Origin: Xylaria sp. FL1777
Taxonomy: Eukaryota; Ascomycota; Sordariomycetes; Xylariales; Xylariaceae
NCBI GenBank assembly: GCA_022578965.1
Contig: MU400647.1
Coordinates: forward strand, 1-64,000
Reading direction: 5' to 3'
Length of the DNA: 64,000 nt
Shown here: positions 47,842-58,900 of the stretch, piece by piece
Layout of the letters: every line of letters starts with the position of its first letter
Position numbering within the stretch: the first letter of the stretch is position 1
The notes under the pieces: generated by a model
What the model was told of the DNA's origin: nothing
The model's database searches: none
Seen by the model: the letters and a program-made list of their open reading frames with translations, nothing else
Position numbers and translations under genes: made by a program

Positions 47842-50800
47842 TTAGACAACCTGCGAGGCTTGCGCAGTGCCCTCCCCCTCAAGGAGCATGAGCCGTCGAC
47901 ACTGCTGCTCGACTGACTCAGTCTCGGCATCGTCGTCGACAGGAATATTGCCCTCAACGATGCGGGCAAGCATGAGTTTCTTGACGCAAGAGTTGAAGAT
48001 AAGCCCCTCAACCGAGTCGCGAGTGAGAAGACGGACTATTTCAACGTCTCGCGTCTGTCCGATACGGTGTGCGCGGTTCGATGCCTGCACATCATCCTGT
48101 GGGTTGTCGGATTGGTCAAATATGATGATCTTGTTGGCGGCCGTCAGGTTTAGCCCAGTGCCACCAGCACCTGTTGTAAGGAGGAATACAGGTATGTCTG
48201 AGTTCTTATTGAATCGCTCGATTTCAGGGAAACGATCAGATATGTCGGTAGATCCGGTCAGCTCACAGTAAGGAATATCGACAGATGCCAGGGTCTCGCG
48301 AAGGATATCGATGACAAGATCGAATCGGCTGAAGACAAGAACACGGTCCCCATTTTCAATGTAGCCGCGGACAAGTTCAAGAAGCTTTTGAACTTTAGGG
48401 CCCTCTTCCCAGGAACGGTGAGGAATGTCGAAGTGGCCGATGTATTGATGGAAGTGCTTGCACTCTAGATGTAGCTGGAAGTCTGACTTGTCCATATAAT
48501 TTTCAAGCAAGAGTGCCTTGTGGCGGTCAGCCTTGCTTTGGACGTATAGCTCTTCTTCGGTACATTTAGCCCATAGAATGTCAACTATCTCTTTTACGAT
48601 CTTATCGGTAAAGTGGACGCGGAAAAGTTGGTGGTGGATTGACGCCTTGCGAAGCTGCATCCAAGAATGAGAGTCCTTGATAGTCGACGAAGCCCGTTGT
48701 TTTTTAGGTACAAGATAACGTCCTTTAATCTCTTCATATATAGCCTTCTGCTTAGGGTGCATATCGACGACTATATTGTGTTCGGTTTTCTTGGCTAGAT
48801 CGAGAACTTCTTCTTTTCGGCGTTGTAGGATGAACGGCGCCATGATTGCGCGCGCGTTTGACACACGCTCCTTGGCTAACGCTGCGAAATTGTGGATTTC
48901 TTTGTTTGGAACTTTAGCTTCAAAGATGGTATCGAGCTGTTCAAAGATACCATCGCCGAACAAGTCTGGTTCAACAAAATGCAGAAGCGTAAGGAGTTCT
49001 TTGAGATTGTTCTGAACAGGAGTACCGCTGAGAATCAAGCGCCACTCGGTTGGGACTCGCATCATTTGTTTGTATACTAGATTCTTACGGTTCTTCAATT
49101 TGTGACCTTCGTCGAAAATTGCAGCATAGGGTTCCAAATCTTGCAACCATCGAAGATCCTCTTTCGCTCTTTCGACCTGAGAGTAGCTGGTTAAGACTAC
49201 ATGGTTGCTGCGAGCCTCTTCGGGGTCCATATTACGCCGGTCTTTCCCCAAATACGGACAAACGCTTAGCTCGGGAGCAAATCGTTCAAACTCGGCCATC
49301 CAGTTTTCACATACGCTGGGAGGGACTACCACCAGAAAAGGCCACGGTCTGGTTTTACTGGACCTCTCGTTATACGTGCCGACTAAATGAGCAATTATAG
49401 AGATCACTTGGCAGGTTTTTCCGAGTCCCATGTCGTCTGCAAGAATACCGCTGAAGCCTTTGGAGTGAAGTAGATTCATCCAGTTTAAGCCGAGAAGTTG
49501 GTATGACTTAAGTGTGACATCTTCAGCCATGAGATGAGGCTTCTCTGACACCGGTAATGTAGTCCCTTCTTGTAGTCGACCGTTCTTGTCCATAGGCCAG
49601 TCGGCCATAGCTTTCTGCAATTCTTCACCCCGATTTTCACAATGTCGGATTACCTCGGAAGCTGCATGAAATGCTGCAAACCAGGAAGTCAGCTTCTCGA
49701 CAAAAAGCGAGCCGATCTGGACGCGTTTGGCTTTTGACTTGGATTTCGCCTCTTTCTTTGACACGAGCTCTGCATCAGAAAGTGAAGCGAAGGGGCGACA
49801 AGATACGACTAGCTTAGAGTCTGCTGCAGAGAAGCCGGTGATCTGAGCAAGTGACTCAGCGGTGCATGAGTTGAGATAGTCAAGGACGTGTTGATAGTGG
49901 GGTGGTTGCCGAACAGTAGTGTTCACGATGGATTCTTCATTACGATCTGACGCTGGCGGAGAATCGACTGATTCTGGCTCGATTGCCGATTCAGCTTTTC
50001 GCTTGCGGGAGAAAAGCTGGTTTGGAGCAGGAAATTCCGAGTCGGATTCCAAGTCGGAGTCGAGTGTGACAACCGCGGGTGGTGGAGTACGATTACGACG
50101 GCCACGCTGAAGTCGTCGACGGGGTTGAGTGATAGAGTCAAGCCCAATCCGGGAGATAGATGCAACTGTTGCCATTGTGGGTGGTGGCGGTTCTTTAATA
50201 GGGGATTGATGTTCTGAGCGCGCCGGTGTCGTCGGTGCTGATGATGCCGAGGAAGAAACTGAGAATACAGGAGGTGGCGTAGGCGATTTATTCTTTCGCC
50301 CTTGCACTAGGCGTCTGCGTGGAGGGAGAGGGTTCTTTTTGAATGAAGAATCTATAGAAGTATACGAGGTAGAAGTGGAAGAGGTGGTGGTAGAATTAGA
50401 TGTAAGCGAACAATCCTTTTGTGAGAAGGATGATTTGGTGGGACTTGTGGAATCAATGGGACTATTGAATGGTTTAAGTAGAGTTTGTTGCTTCGTCTGA
50501 GCCGACCCTTTGAATAAAGAGTTTGGAGTTCGATTGTTCACATTGCCAATTAGTAAATTTACGGCCTTTGAAACTTGCCAGCCCACACCACTTGTCAATG
50601 CATCTCGACAGGCCTTGATTGTTATTGTAGGCTTCGACTTCGACACAATCTTGTACACATCTTTAGTTAAGTGCCGTAACCTCAGATCGTGAATATCTCT
50701 CAGCTCAATATCGCGATTTGCCGCCCATGCAGGCTTATCTTCGATGGATTCAAGAGGAGCAGGGTCCTTCTTTAAGAATGAAGACGGTTTGATGTCTCCT

Positions 50801-51408
50801 CTCATAGGTGAATCGTCTCCTGAGCTGTCGCGATGCTTATAGTCCTCACTTAATTCATCATCCGATATCGTGAGGTAGGTATTCACCTTAGCAACAGGGC
50901 GACTCGAGTCTATTGGTCGCCCCACCGGTGGTCTAAAGGACGTTCCGGCTGGAGCCATGAGAGAGCCAATACGACTTGCCACCCCTCTCTTCTTTTCTAT
51001 AAAAGGTGACACTTTAGACTGAGATTTTGGTTGAAAGGGCGATGAGGCGGGCACCTCGATCACATTACTCGGCGAGCTTGGACCTAGTGGCGAGGATGGC
51101 GGCCGTAAGGTGGTTCTGCCAGTGATTTGAGTGGGCTGGGTTGTGCGATCGAGTATCTGAGTAGGCTGCGTTGTTCGTCCAACGATTTGAGTCGGCTGTG
51201 TGGCTCGCTTTATGACCTGGGTTGGCTGTGTGAAGAACGGCGAAGAACACGGGATATTCATCATAAGCTCGTCGAGATCTTCATCGTCCAACTCAATATA
51301 TTCCGGCTCTTTGGCCTCCGGCCGCCCAGTCTTGCCACCACGCTGCATCTTGGGCGTCGCTGGAACAGAGGGAGAGCTGTTCCTCGGGGATCGCGATGGC
51401 AGTAGCAT
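47842..51408 (-). CDS. fun30: SNF2-family ATP-dependent chromatin remodeler (Fun30/SMARCAD1 type)
   Basis: Intronless, 1188 aa from ATG at 51408. A long disordered N-terminus contains a 10-residue tandem repeat (TQPTQ plus I/V-x-x-R-T/A-T, at least four copies, residues ~62-103) and an HhH-like block (HVLDYLNSCTAESLAQITGFSAADSKLVVSCRPF) typical of the Fun30 group. The ATPase N-lobe starts at ~640: KSYQLLGLNWM, Walker A ILADDMGLGKT (~656), Walker B-type FDEGHKLKNR (~766; DEGH is the Fun30-type variant of DEAH), SGTPVQNNL. The C-lobe has VLVFSRFDLVIDIL (~1023), TTGAGGTGLNLTAANK and the motif VI QASNRAHRIGQTRDV. It slides or exchanges nucleosomes in heterochromatin maintenance and DNA end resection. 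No CUE domain is obvious by eye. Confidence 0.95.
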   Translation of the reverse strand: MLLPSRSPRNSSPSVPATPKMQRGGKTGRPEAKEPEYIELDDEDLDELMMNIPCSSPFFTQPTQVIKRATQPTQIVGRTTQPTQILDRTTQPTQITGRTTLRPPSSPLGPSSPSNVIEVPASSPFQPKSQSKVSPFIEKKRGVASRIGSLMAPAGTSFRPPVGRPIDSSRPVAKVNTYLTISDDELSEDYKHRDSSGDDSPMRGDIKPSSFLKKDPAPLESIEDKPAWAANRDIELRDIHDLRLRHLTKDVYKIVSKSKPTITIKACRDALTSGVGWQVSKAVNLLIGNVNNRTPNSLFKGSAQTKQQTLLKPFNSPIDSTSPTKSSFSQKDCSLTSNSTTTSSTSTSYTSIDSSFKKNPLPPRRRLVQGRKNKSPTPPPVFSVSSSASSAPTTPARSEHQSPIKEPPPPTMATVASISRIGLDSITQPRRRLQRGRRNRTPPPAVVTLDSDLESDSEFPAPNQLFSRKRKAESAIEPESVDSPPASDRNEESIVNTTVRQPPHYQHVLDYLNSCTAESLAQITGFSAADSKLVVSCRPFASLSDAELVSKKEAKSKSKAKRVQIGSLFVEKLTSWFAAFHAASEVIRHCENRGEELQKAMADWPMDKNGRLQEGTTLPVSEKPHLMAEDVTLKSYQLLGLNWMNLLHSKGFSGILADDMGLGKTCQVISIIAHLVGTYNERSSKTRPWPFLVVVPPSVCENWMAEFERFAPELSVCPYLGKDRRNMDPEEARSNHVVLTSYSQVERAKEDLRWLQDLEPYAAIFDEGHKLKNRKNLVYKQMMRVPTEWRLILSGTPVQNNLKELLTLLHFVEPDLFGDGIFEQLDTIFEAKVPNKEIHNFAALAKERVSNARAIMAPFILQRRKEEVLDLAKKTEHNIVVDMHPKQKAIYEEIKGRYLVPKKQRASSTIKDSHSWMQLRKASIHHQLFRVHFTDKIVKEIVDILWAKCTEEELYVQSKADRHKALLLENYMDKSDFQLHLECKHFHQYIGHFDIPHRSWEEGPKVQKLLELVRGYIENGDRVLVFSRFDLVIDILRETLASVDIPYCELTGSTDISDRFPEIERFNKNSDIPVFLLTTGAGGTGLNLTAANKIIIFDQSDNPQDDVQASNRAHRIGQTRDVEIVRLLTRDSVEGLIFNSCVKKLMLARIVEGNIPVDDDAETESVEQQCRRLMLLEGEGTAQASQVV

Positions 51409-52529
51409 TCCTAGGCCAATTTGTTTGTATTATTCTTCGAACTTAGGCGCCCTTATCATAAAGTAGCGAGATTATATAGCTGCAAACAGTCGGGGTGGAT
51501 TCGACGTAGCCGTATCGACTCTAAGCGGTTGAAAACGCAGAAAGACCCTGAACCAGAGTGTCTTTCTATACCACATGAATATCCCGGGTTTTCCCTTATT
51601 CGCTTTTCTTCATAAAAACATAACTTTTCGATCTCGACTTGACTGATTCCGAAAAGCACGAATAAATAGACTAACGCGGGTTAGAGTCAGCCTTTTGCGC
51701 TTCGAATATCTGGATGTTGTCAGTGTTTTGAAAAAAGGCCGGAAAGTTTTGGACGCCGATGCGAGTTGAAATAAAGTGGGGATAAAAACGCGGTCTAAAG
51801 ACGCGGAAGTGAGCCACGCCGGCAGGCGCGCTATCAGCTGATTGCGGGGGTTGGGTTAAATTGAAAATACCAGGGCTTACTTAAGTAAGTGATCCGTGCC
51901 TTCTACGATAGTACGTACTTAATTAAGTAAGCAGTATGAGACTGTGCTGTGGTACATACCGTGGACCTGTGTATTCTACCAGTATGCTATGAGTATGTGC
52001 CTAGTAGTAATCACATAACCTGTATTGACCCTGGATATGGAGGTGGCCATAACCGCAAGCTCTATGAGAAAATAATCTTTGGTTCTTGTTGCTTTGTTCT
52101 ATCAATTTACGAAGTGTAGATGATGCTGACGTAGTTGGTGTAGTTTGTGTGTTTTGCGGGCCAAAGTGTAGAGTGGTGGAGAGCAGAAGAGCAGAAGAGA
52201 TAAAGTAAAAGATATGAACAACATTTCTCTAAGGAGGCAATTATACTCCGGTGTCTTTCCGGCGGAACGACACCTGGAACCCTGTTACATTGTTATATAA
52301 CAAAGAACTGAGTTGTCAGTCGAGTAACGCTACACCAGCACTCTAGTCTCTGCTCTAGAGTAGATATACAGGTGGTAGTTCCCGACCAGCCCCACTTAAT
52401 TAAGCCTGCACCTCATTGGCATGAGCCTCACAACATCCTACCTACCTACCCTCCCAGCCTACCAGACATACCTAAACCAAAACCATACATATCACCGTAC
52501 ACGGTCCGTTTCCTCGACAAGCCAGTAAA
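51409..52529. other. Divergent promoter region (FUN30 / VMA21)
   Basis: 1.1 kb with several palindromes, notably CTTACTTAAGTAAG near 51,877 and a related CTTAATTAAGTAAG near 51,937. Transcription of both flanking genes should start here. Confidence 0.5.
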
Positions 52530-53237
52530 ATGACATCTCGACGAATAATCTCCACCGAGAAGACCATCCTCGATAAGGATGACGACGACCTCCAGCCCAG
52601 CTCGGGAGCTGGCGGCCAGTCTAGCACCGCACCAGCCGTGCCCATGTGAGTTAACCTAAATGACCGACTAGCTGACAACCTGCCTGCTTTTGCCTGCTTT
52701 TGTCTGCTTTTCGCACTCATATTTCTGTCTCGTCGATTTCTTCATCTCAACCAAGTCAACTTGTTAGATTGGTTAGATATTCTCCTTTAAGTCGTACAAG
52801 TGCGGGAGGAACATCACCTCGATGAAGTAAAAGGGCGATGAAAACAGTCTCGAATCAAGCCCACATTTTCGGGAGCTAATCGTGGCCATTCTTACTAGGG
52901 ACGTCATCATCAAGCTCTTGGCCTTCACTTTCGCCATGGTCGTGATCCCCATCGGCTCATATTTCCTAACGATACACACGATTTTCAGAGGTAAGTGGCA
53001 TGCGTGACCGCCCCAACTACGCGGGTCACCGCAGTACAACACACTCCCTCTTCGGGGGGGGGGGGGGGGCGCGGCCGGCCACTGCTGACTGGTATGAGAG
53101 CGCGGAGAGAAAGGCCTGGTACACGGTCGCTGAATCGAACTGNNNNNNNNNNACAAAAACAAACAAACCACTTCTTCGCCCCCCCGCCCCCCCCCCCCCC
53201 CCCCCCCCCACCCCCCCACCCCCCCCCCCACAACCCC

Positions 53238-53271
<34 letters not shown>

Positions 53272-53485
53272 AAAAAACCTACCTCAACTTTTCTCGATCT
53301 CATCCCTATAAAGTCCTAGCTGACTTATATATGGAGGCAACTCGACATACGCTGGCGCGCTAGCCGCCATCCTCGCTAATGTGGTGCTGGTGGGATACGT
53401 AGTCGTCGCTATGAACGAGGACCAAAGCGACCAGATCGAGGCCGAGAAGAAGAAGAAGAAAGAGAGGCAAGGAAAAGCAGAGTAA
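52530..53485 (+). CDS. vma21: VMA21, ER assembly factor of the V-ATPase
   Basis: Spliced model: 52530-52645, 52900-52991, 53337-53485; 118 aa. The N-terminal disordered MTSRRIISTEKTILDKDDDD region leads to TM1 (DVIIKLLAFTFAMVVIPIGSYFL, split after M by intron 1) and IHTIFRGGNSTYAGALAAI, then TM2 (ANVVLVGYVVVAMNEDQSDQ) and a lysine-rich cytosolic tail ending KKKKKERQGKAE, suited to ER retrieval. The order IPIGSYF / NSTYAGALAAI / NVVL..YVVVAMNED is diagnostic of VMA21. It escorts assembly of the membrane Vo sector in the ER. Intron 2 (345 nt) contains homopolymer tracts and a 10-N gap, so its true length is unknown, but the coding exons are clean. Confidence 0.95.
53054..53069. repeat. Poly-G tract in VMA21 intron 2
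   Basis: A run of 16 G, upstream of the N gap and of an almost pure C tract at 53179-53269. The pair lies on either side of the gap and resembles a sequencing or assembly problem. Confidence 0.75.
53143..53152. other. Assembly gap (10 N)
   Basis: Ten undetermined bases inside VMA21 intron 2. The flanking homopolymers make the local sequence unreliable. Confidence 0.99.
53179..53269. repeat. ~90-nt C-rich homopolymer block
   Basis: Almost entirely C with a few A and one G. It gives rise to spurious Pro/Gly-rich ORFs on both strands. It sits wholly inside the intron, so VMA21 is unaffected at the protein level. Confidence 0.85.
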
Positions 53486-54492
53486 AAATGTACCATACAC
53501 CCACCACCTTAGCTTAATGCTGTAGACATGAATCTGAGCTCGGCTATGTAAAGTAAAAATGCTGCAATAGGACGTCTCTTTTTCTCATCACACCTTTCTT
53601 TCATCCGATGAGAAGTCAACAGTTAAGGAAAATCAATCGCTTTCTCGACTCTTACTTGCTCTTACGGGTTCCGTGGGAGGAGAATTGCAGAAAACAATCA
53701 ACATCAATAAAAAGGTTGAGGTATATAATGGTTTGATCCTTATCAAGACGTCTAGTGCGCGACGCTTGCCCTTTCCTTGCATCCAGTTATACATACACAA
53801 TATGCGTAGAGTTAGTAATAGCTACACAGTTAAAAAAGGTTGAGGTATACCGATAAATGTATATTTCTGCCATAAGCACAACTCCCATATTAGATGCCTA
53901 ATAGTGGACTAAGACATTGCTTTCACACGATAGTCTATATGCGCTGCAGATGAATCGGTGCTTTCATTCCAATATGGGCCGCAGGGCCACGAGCAGCTTA
54001 AGCCGATATTAATCATCGCTCTAGCCTCAGTGCTGTCTCTCCTATGCCTCGCGTCACAGGTCCAAAAGACTACGTGTATTTGCCTTTTGGTACCTGGATG
54101 TAAATTTTGAGGCGGGTATGTGCATTGGCGTCAATCGATCTCTTCTCTTCAGATACTTCTCGTCTCCTTATCACATGAAGACGAATGCCTAGCCATTTTT
54201 GAACCACTTGTGGTTCCTAAACCACACATTTGACCCAACCCAGCTGCAAACAACTCCATACATGTATGCTCCGGTGGTACTGCGCTTGCATAACTGTTAT
54301 AGGGACCCCAACGACTCTGATCTAATGGCCCCACTCATTTTCAAGTGAGACTTACGGGTGCAGCCACAATAATGCCAGCACCTTTAACTGAAACCACGCG
54401 GCTGAAAGATGATATAAAATGAGGGTATCTTCGTTGCTTCGAACAAATTGCGAATCCAAGGTGTGTTGTTAATTGTCTTAGGTCTCGATGTA
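53486..54492. other. Convergent intergenic region
   Basis: 1 kb between the VMA21 stop (plus) and the DUF2406 gene stop (minus). It contains AAAAAGGTTGAGGTATA repeated at about 53,709 and 53,832. No gene is supported. Confidence 0.45.
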
Positions 54493-55758
54493 TTAAGAAT
54501 TCTTGCTAAACCGTCGCATAAACCAGCTTTTGCGCTTTTCGCCCATGCCCGGGCGTTCTTGCACTTTGCTGATCACTGTCTTCGAAGGTTTCCTCAATAG
54601 AGATCCTTGATCCTTACGCGGTATAGCAGGCGGGTTTTCCGCACCAGTCTGGCCGATACCAAGTCCTGGGGCTTGGTAGGACGGAGATTGACCGAAACTT
54701 ATGCCGTAATCATTCATTGGTTCCTGGCGTTTAGGTGGTGACCGGCGATCGATGGAACTGTTCTCGCTGCTAGTAGGATCAGTTTGATAGCCCACCGGTT
54801 CGCCCATGCTACCGGTTCCTGTTCCGGACGCAACAGTCTCGTACGATTGATGGTTATTCGGCATCGGATAGACATTGCGCTCGCGACCGCTCAGATAGGG
54901 CTCTGAATGATTCCGCGGATACTTATTTCGCGTTCCCATGCTCGGACCCCCATTACTGTATGGACCACCGTCGAAACCTTCGTAGTAGCTGTCTCTCGAT
55001 CCTCCCATCATTCCTGATTGTCGCTGATCATACATGCCGCTATCTGTTCGGTTTTGTCGATTGGCGCCATACCAGCTCTCTTGAGGTGGGCGCCCGTTGT
55101 CTGGACGAAATGTGTGAGAGTTATGATTCCAACGCGGTGGGGGGCCACGCTGCTGCTCACTTCCGTAGTAGCTACTCCTCCTATTCCAACCGGCAAGCGA
55201 CTCCGTCTCAGGTCTGTAAATCGATTTACGATTGTAACCACCATCAATGGCTGCTTCGAAACTCCGAATCGTGTCTAAAGGTCGTTCCCAACGGCTCCGC
55301 GTAGGATTTGAACGGTCAGGATCAGCTAGGTTATTGTGAGCATTGTGGCTGGACGGGAATTTGCAGGCAGATAACTTACTTATTGGGTTGCCATGGAGAT
55401 CTCTGTGTTGAATAGATCGCAATGCAGGTCTGTCTGAGGCGGTTTGCGCCTCCATAGCTAGCAACTCATGTTAGACGATACATATTAAATCAATACCGGG
55501 GAAGGTATTCTAAAGAGTATTCGCTTACCAGGTTCTCTTTCGTTCAAAGCCATTCTGGGGTCGGCTTTGCCGTGTAGTCTGTGAGCCTCTTTCTCCGCTG
55601 ACGTCTCAGTTAGATTGGTCTTGTGGGCGGGTCCGTTAGCACTCTTTTGAGACTTATCAGATCGGAAACTGAATGCTCTTGATCTGGGGCGCACCCGGGG
55701 CTGTTGTTGCTGTGGATTGGGATCAGCAGCTCTAGGGGGAGGCGCCCGTTGCTTCTGC

Positions 55759-55796
<38 letters not shown>

Positions 55797-55976
55797 TTGC
55801 TGATTATTTGGATTCTGTTGATACTGGGTTTGCTGTGGTGGGTAATTATGAGGTTGGTACTGGTAGTCTTGACCCGCCGGTGGTTGTTGCTGCGACTGAT
55901 AAGGCGCGTAGTACTGATCCTGCGGGGGCGGCGGAGCAGGCAGCGGATGGTGATTATAGTTGGCAGAGGACGCCAT
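54493..55976 (-). CDS. PolyQ DUF2406-family protein
   Basis: Spliced model: 55976-55529, 55457-55380, 55325-54493; 452 aa from the ATG at 55976 (MASSANYNHHPLP). Residues ~1-85 are Pro/Gln/Tyr-rich with an uninterrupted glutamine run of about 16-17 encoded by CAG/CAA. Then come RPRSRAFSFRSDKS, NLTETSAEKEAHRLHGKADPRMALNEREP, and, across two introns, RSIQHRDLHGNPITDPDRSN and PTRSRWERPLDTIRSFEAAI. These blocks are the conserved core of DUF2406 as I know it. The rest is a Gly/Ser/Arg/Tyr-rich disordered region (GNKYPRNHSEPYLSG..., ending SWFMRRFSKNS). The family is fungal and its molecular function is unknown. All junctions are GT-AG and in phase. Confidence 0.9.
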
Positions 55977-58900
55977 TTTGTTCAAAAGGCTGGCCGGAGC
56001 TTCTGTTCACTGCAATACAGTGTCGGTTGGGATCCCTGGCAAGGACCGGGGACAGCCAGGAACCGAAGTACGTAGTATGAGAAAGTGGACCAGAGGATGA
56101 TCGGATTTTCGATAGCTCGAGTCTGCGGCGGCGGATAGTCCACCTTCTGGCTGCTTAGAACGCAAACTTGTGGGCTGCTCCGTTAATCTCGGTCAGACTC
56201 TGCCCTGCCGAAGCTGGTAGCTTGCCGTTTGAGGGAAAGACAGCGGGTTACACCAGGTAGATAGGGAGTGTGGTGTAGGAAATGCCAGGGACGACCTGTC
56301 ACCTAATTTACACACCGTTGCCTCGAAGGGACAGAATAGGAAGGGATGCTCTCGTGCCAGCGCCGTCGTGTGCCTTGCAGGTACTGCCGGAGCCAAAAAA
56401 CAATGACAGGAAAAGAAAATTAGCAACAACGGTAGACGATGGGGCGCGATATGCTGGCGCCACCACAGTATAGATAACGAGTGAACCGGCGTTATGGGGA
56501 TTCGCTATAGCCTATGAGGTAACGGGCGTTCTAAGTATCCGCCTCGTGCTATATGGAACTCGTCCAGCGCGAAATGAAACGAAGCGGCACAGCGATGGAG
56601 CAGCAGCCGTTGTTGTCAGAGTGCCTCTTTTGCGTTGCACGATCATAAAGAATGGAAACCGGTGGGAGGTTGAGATGGAGAGCTGAGATAGCTTAGGTAG
56701 AGGTGGCGGATCCCAAAATCGTCAGAGTGGACTCAAGAAGCCGGGGGAGATGGAGGTCAAGAAACAAGCAGTTTCAATTGTTGACGTGGTTGGCTGCGAC
56801 CTGCTCGGCTAGTGGTCCGTTGTTGACGGGCGTTGGTACCTCGAGTGCCTGCAGGAGCTTTAACGGCGAGCTAGCTAACGCGTAAATTGCCTGGGACATA
56901 CCTACTTAAGATAGGTATTGTATATACTTAGATACCCCCATGTAGGTAGGTACCTAAGGTACGGTAGGGCGTGTGGATTTAGAGTCAGGTACGTACCACA
57001 TTTAAGTACTTAAACTCAAGCAGCTCCAGAATGTTGCGAACCTTGGAACTCCCTAGGTACAGTACATACATACCTCACAGCCAAAAGACTTCCCACCAGG
57101 CCAAACCACCGGAACATCCAAGAATAGGTAAAAATTGCACCGCACTAGACTTCGCTCACTACATGTACACACTACGGTAGGTATGTTGTACAGGTTGCCG
57201 TACAAGCGCGTACCTTGGTAGTGTGTTGTAAGCGATACGTCCAACTACAGTAATCGTGGTCAGGCCAACTCAAACACGAAGACAGGGTTGCCTTAGCGGT
57301 AGTCGATGTATCTTCAAAGTGGATCTGATGTGACAACCAACCGATAAGACTGCAGGTGTTATACGCTAAGGTAGTATGGTATGTCCGGGCGAGTGTGGCA
57401 GTGAGATGGGATGATTGATCAACAGATACGGGCCGGTACTTTTGCTCTTGTCAAAATCCGATGTCAGTATGTTGCCAGGAAGCAGTACCAGTACTTGTGC
57501 ACACTGAATATACCGGGTAAATCAACTAGTGTGACGGTCGACTGACTCAAGCAGCTACCTAAGGTAGGTAGGTAAGGTAGGTAAGGTAAGGTATGCGTAA
57601 ACTCTCTAGCCACCTTTGTCTAGTGGGCTTGAAGGGGTATGGAAACAGCGATGTTGTGGTGACGTCAGGAGACAATGAAAGCGCTGTTTCAGAAGCGTCA
57701 ATGGGAGATTTCGACTTCCATACACGACTGGCTGGCGGGGAGAACAGCAAAAAAGACTGGGCCTGTTGATCGGAAGACGTGTCGCACGACTTTGCCTCCC
57801 AGCGACGTGTCAAGGCACAACCAAAAAAAAAGTTGCTAGCCGTCGCAAGACTCGAGTGCGGCTTTGGTGCTACCGCGATTATGCGATCTATAAGTATTTA
57901 TTTGCGCCCGCTTCAGCTGAAGACATGTACTGATCCGCGCATGTGAAGGGAAGATATAGTGTTATGCGTATGGAGATTATCGTATTCGTTGCCGTGTGCC
58001 GAACCAATGCCTGGTATTCATCCAAGTAATGCGGTGTCTATTACATACCATAGGTAGGTATGGTGCAACATTCGGCGCTTGTAGACGAGGTTTTTGAGTG
58101 AGCCCTCCTACGCAGTAGAGCTAGCTCTATACTAGTAGTCCCAACCGATTATGCAAGCGGGAGAGAGGTATTAGATATCATGTAGAGGGTGAAGGGATGG
58201 AACACGACATTTGCACCTTATAAAAGCTCCCTTCAGGCCGGATTCATGTTGATTTTACTTGTGCGCATACGCAGACACCAATACCGGTAGACGATTCGCG
58301 CACACCAAAGGATGATGATTTCCCTTTCGGGGTGGTGATGATGAATCCTCGGGGCGGAGCAGGTTATGCGGTCAGAACCACATACAGGAAAAGAGCACGA
58401 TACCGGTTCTGCCGGACACGAGCAGATCAATAACGAACAGATATCGGCCTAGGACTTGGATGTCTACTATTGATGGAGACACGATAAATCGACCCTAACG
58501 ATCAACATACAGGTGTTGCATATACAAAGGAGTCTAGGAGTAGAAAAGGCTGTTTTCTGGCACAATTCCATACAATTACCAGTACATCTCTAACATGCAG
58601 GATTCCGGTTGGAAGATGTACATATAAGTACACATGTAAGTGTAGGTAAAAAGTAAATGTGGCAAGGTTATTTAAACATTTTGGTTGCAGCCGCGCAAGC
58701 AGGAACCGAAAGGTATTTTTTTTAGTACATGTAGGTATTTGTAGGTACGCAGTATGGAAGGCTTGGCGCCTATTATGCTAGCAACGATCGGTCGATCGTG
58801 TTAAAGGCAACTTACCTAAAAGAGTAGGCGGGGACAAGCACTATCCACGCTACTCTAGTGGATGTAGCAATGCGGCAGGTGAGAATACGAGAGGGACCGA

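Noticed and set aside
53000..53311. Pro- and Gly-rich ORFs on both strands crossing the N gap
   Set aside because: They are translations of the C/G homopolymer block inside VMA21 intron 2 and contain undetermined residues.
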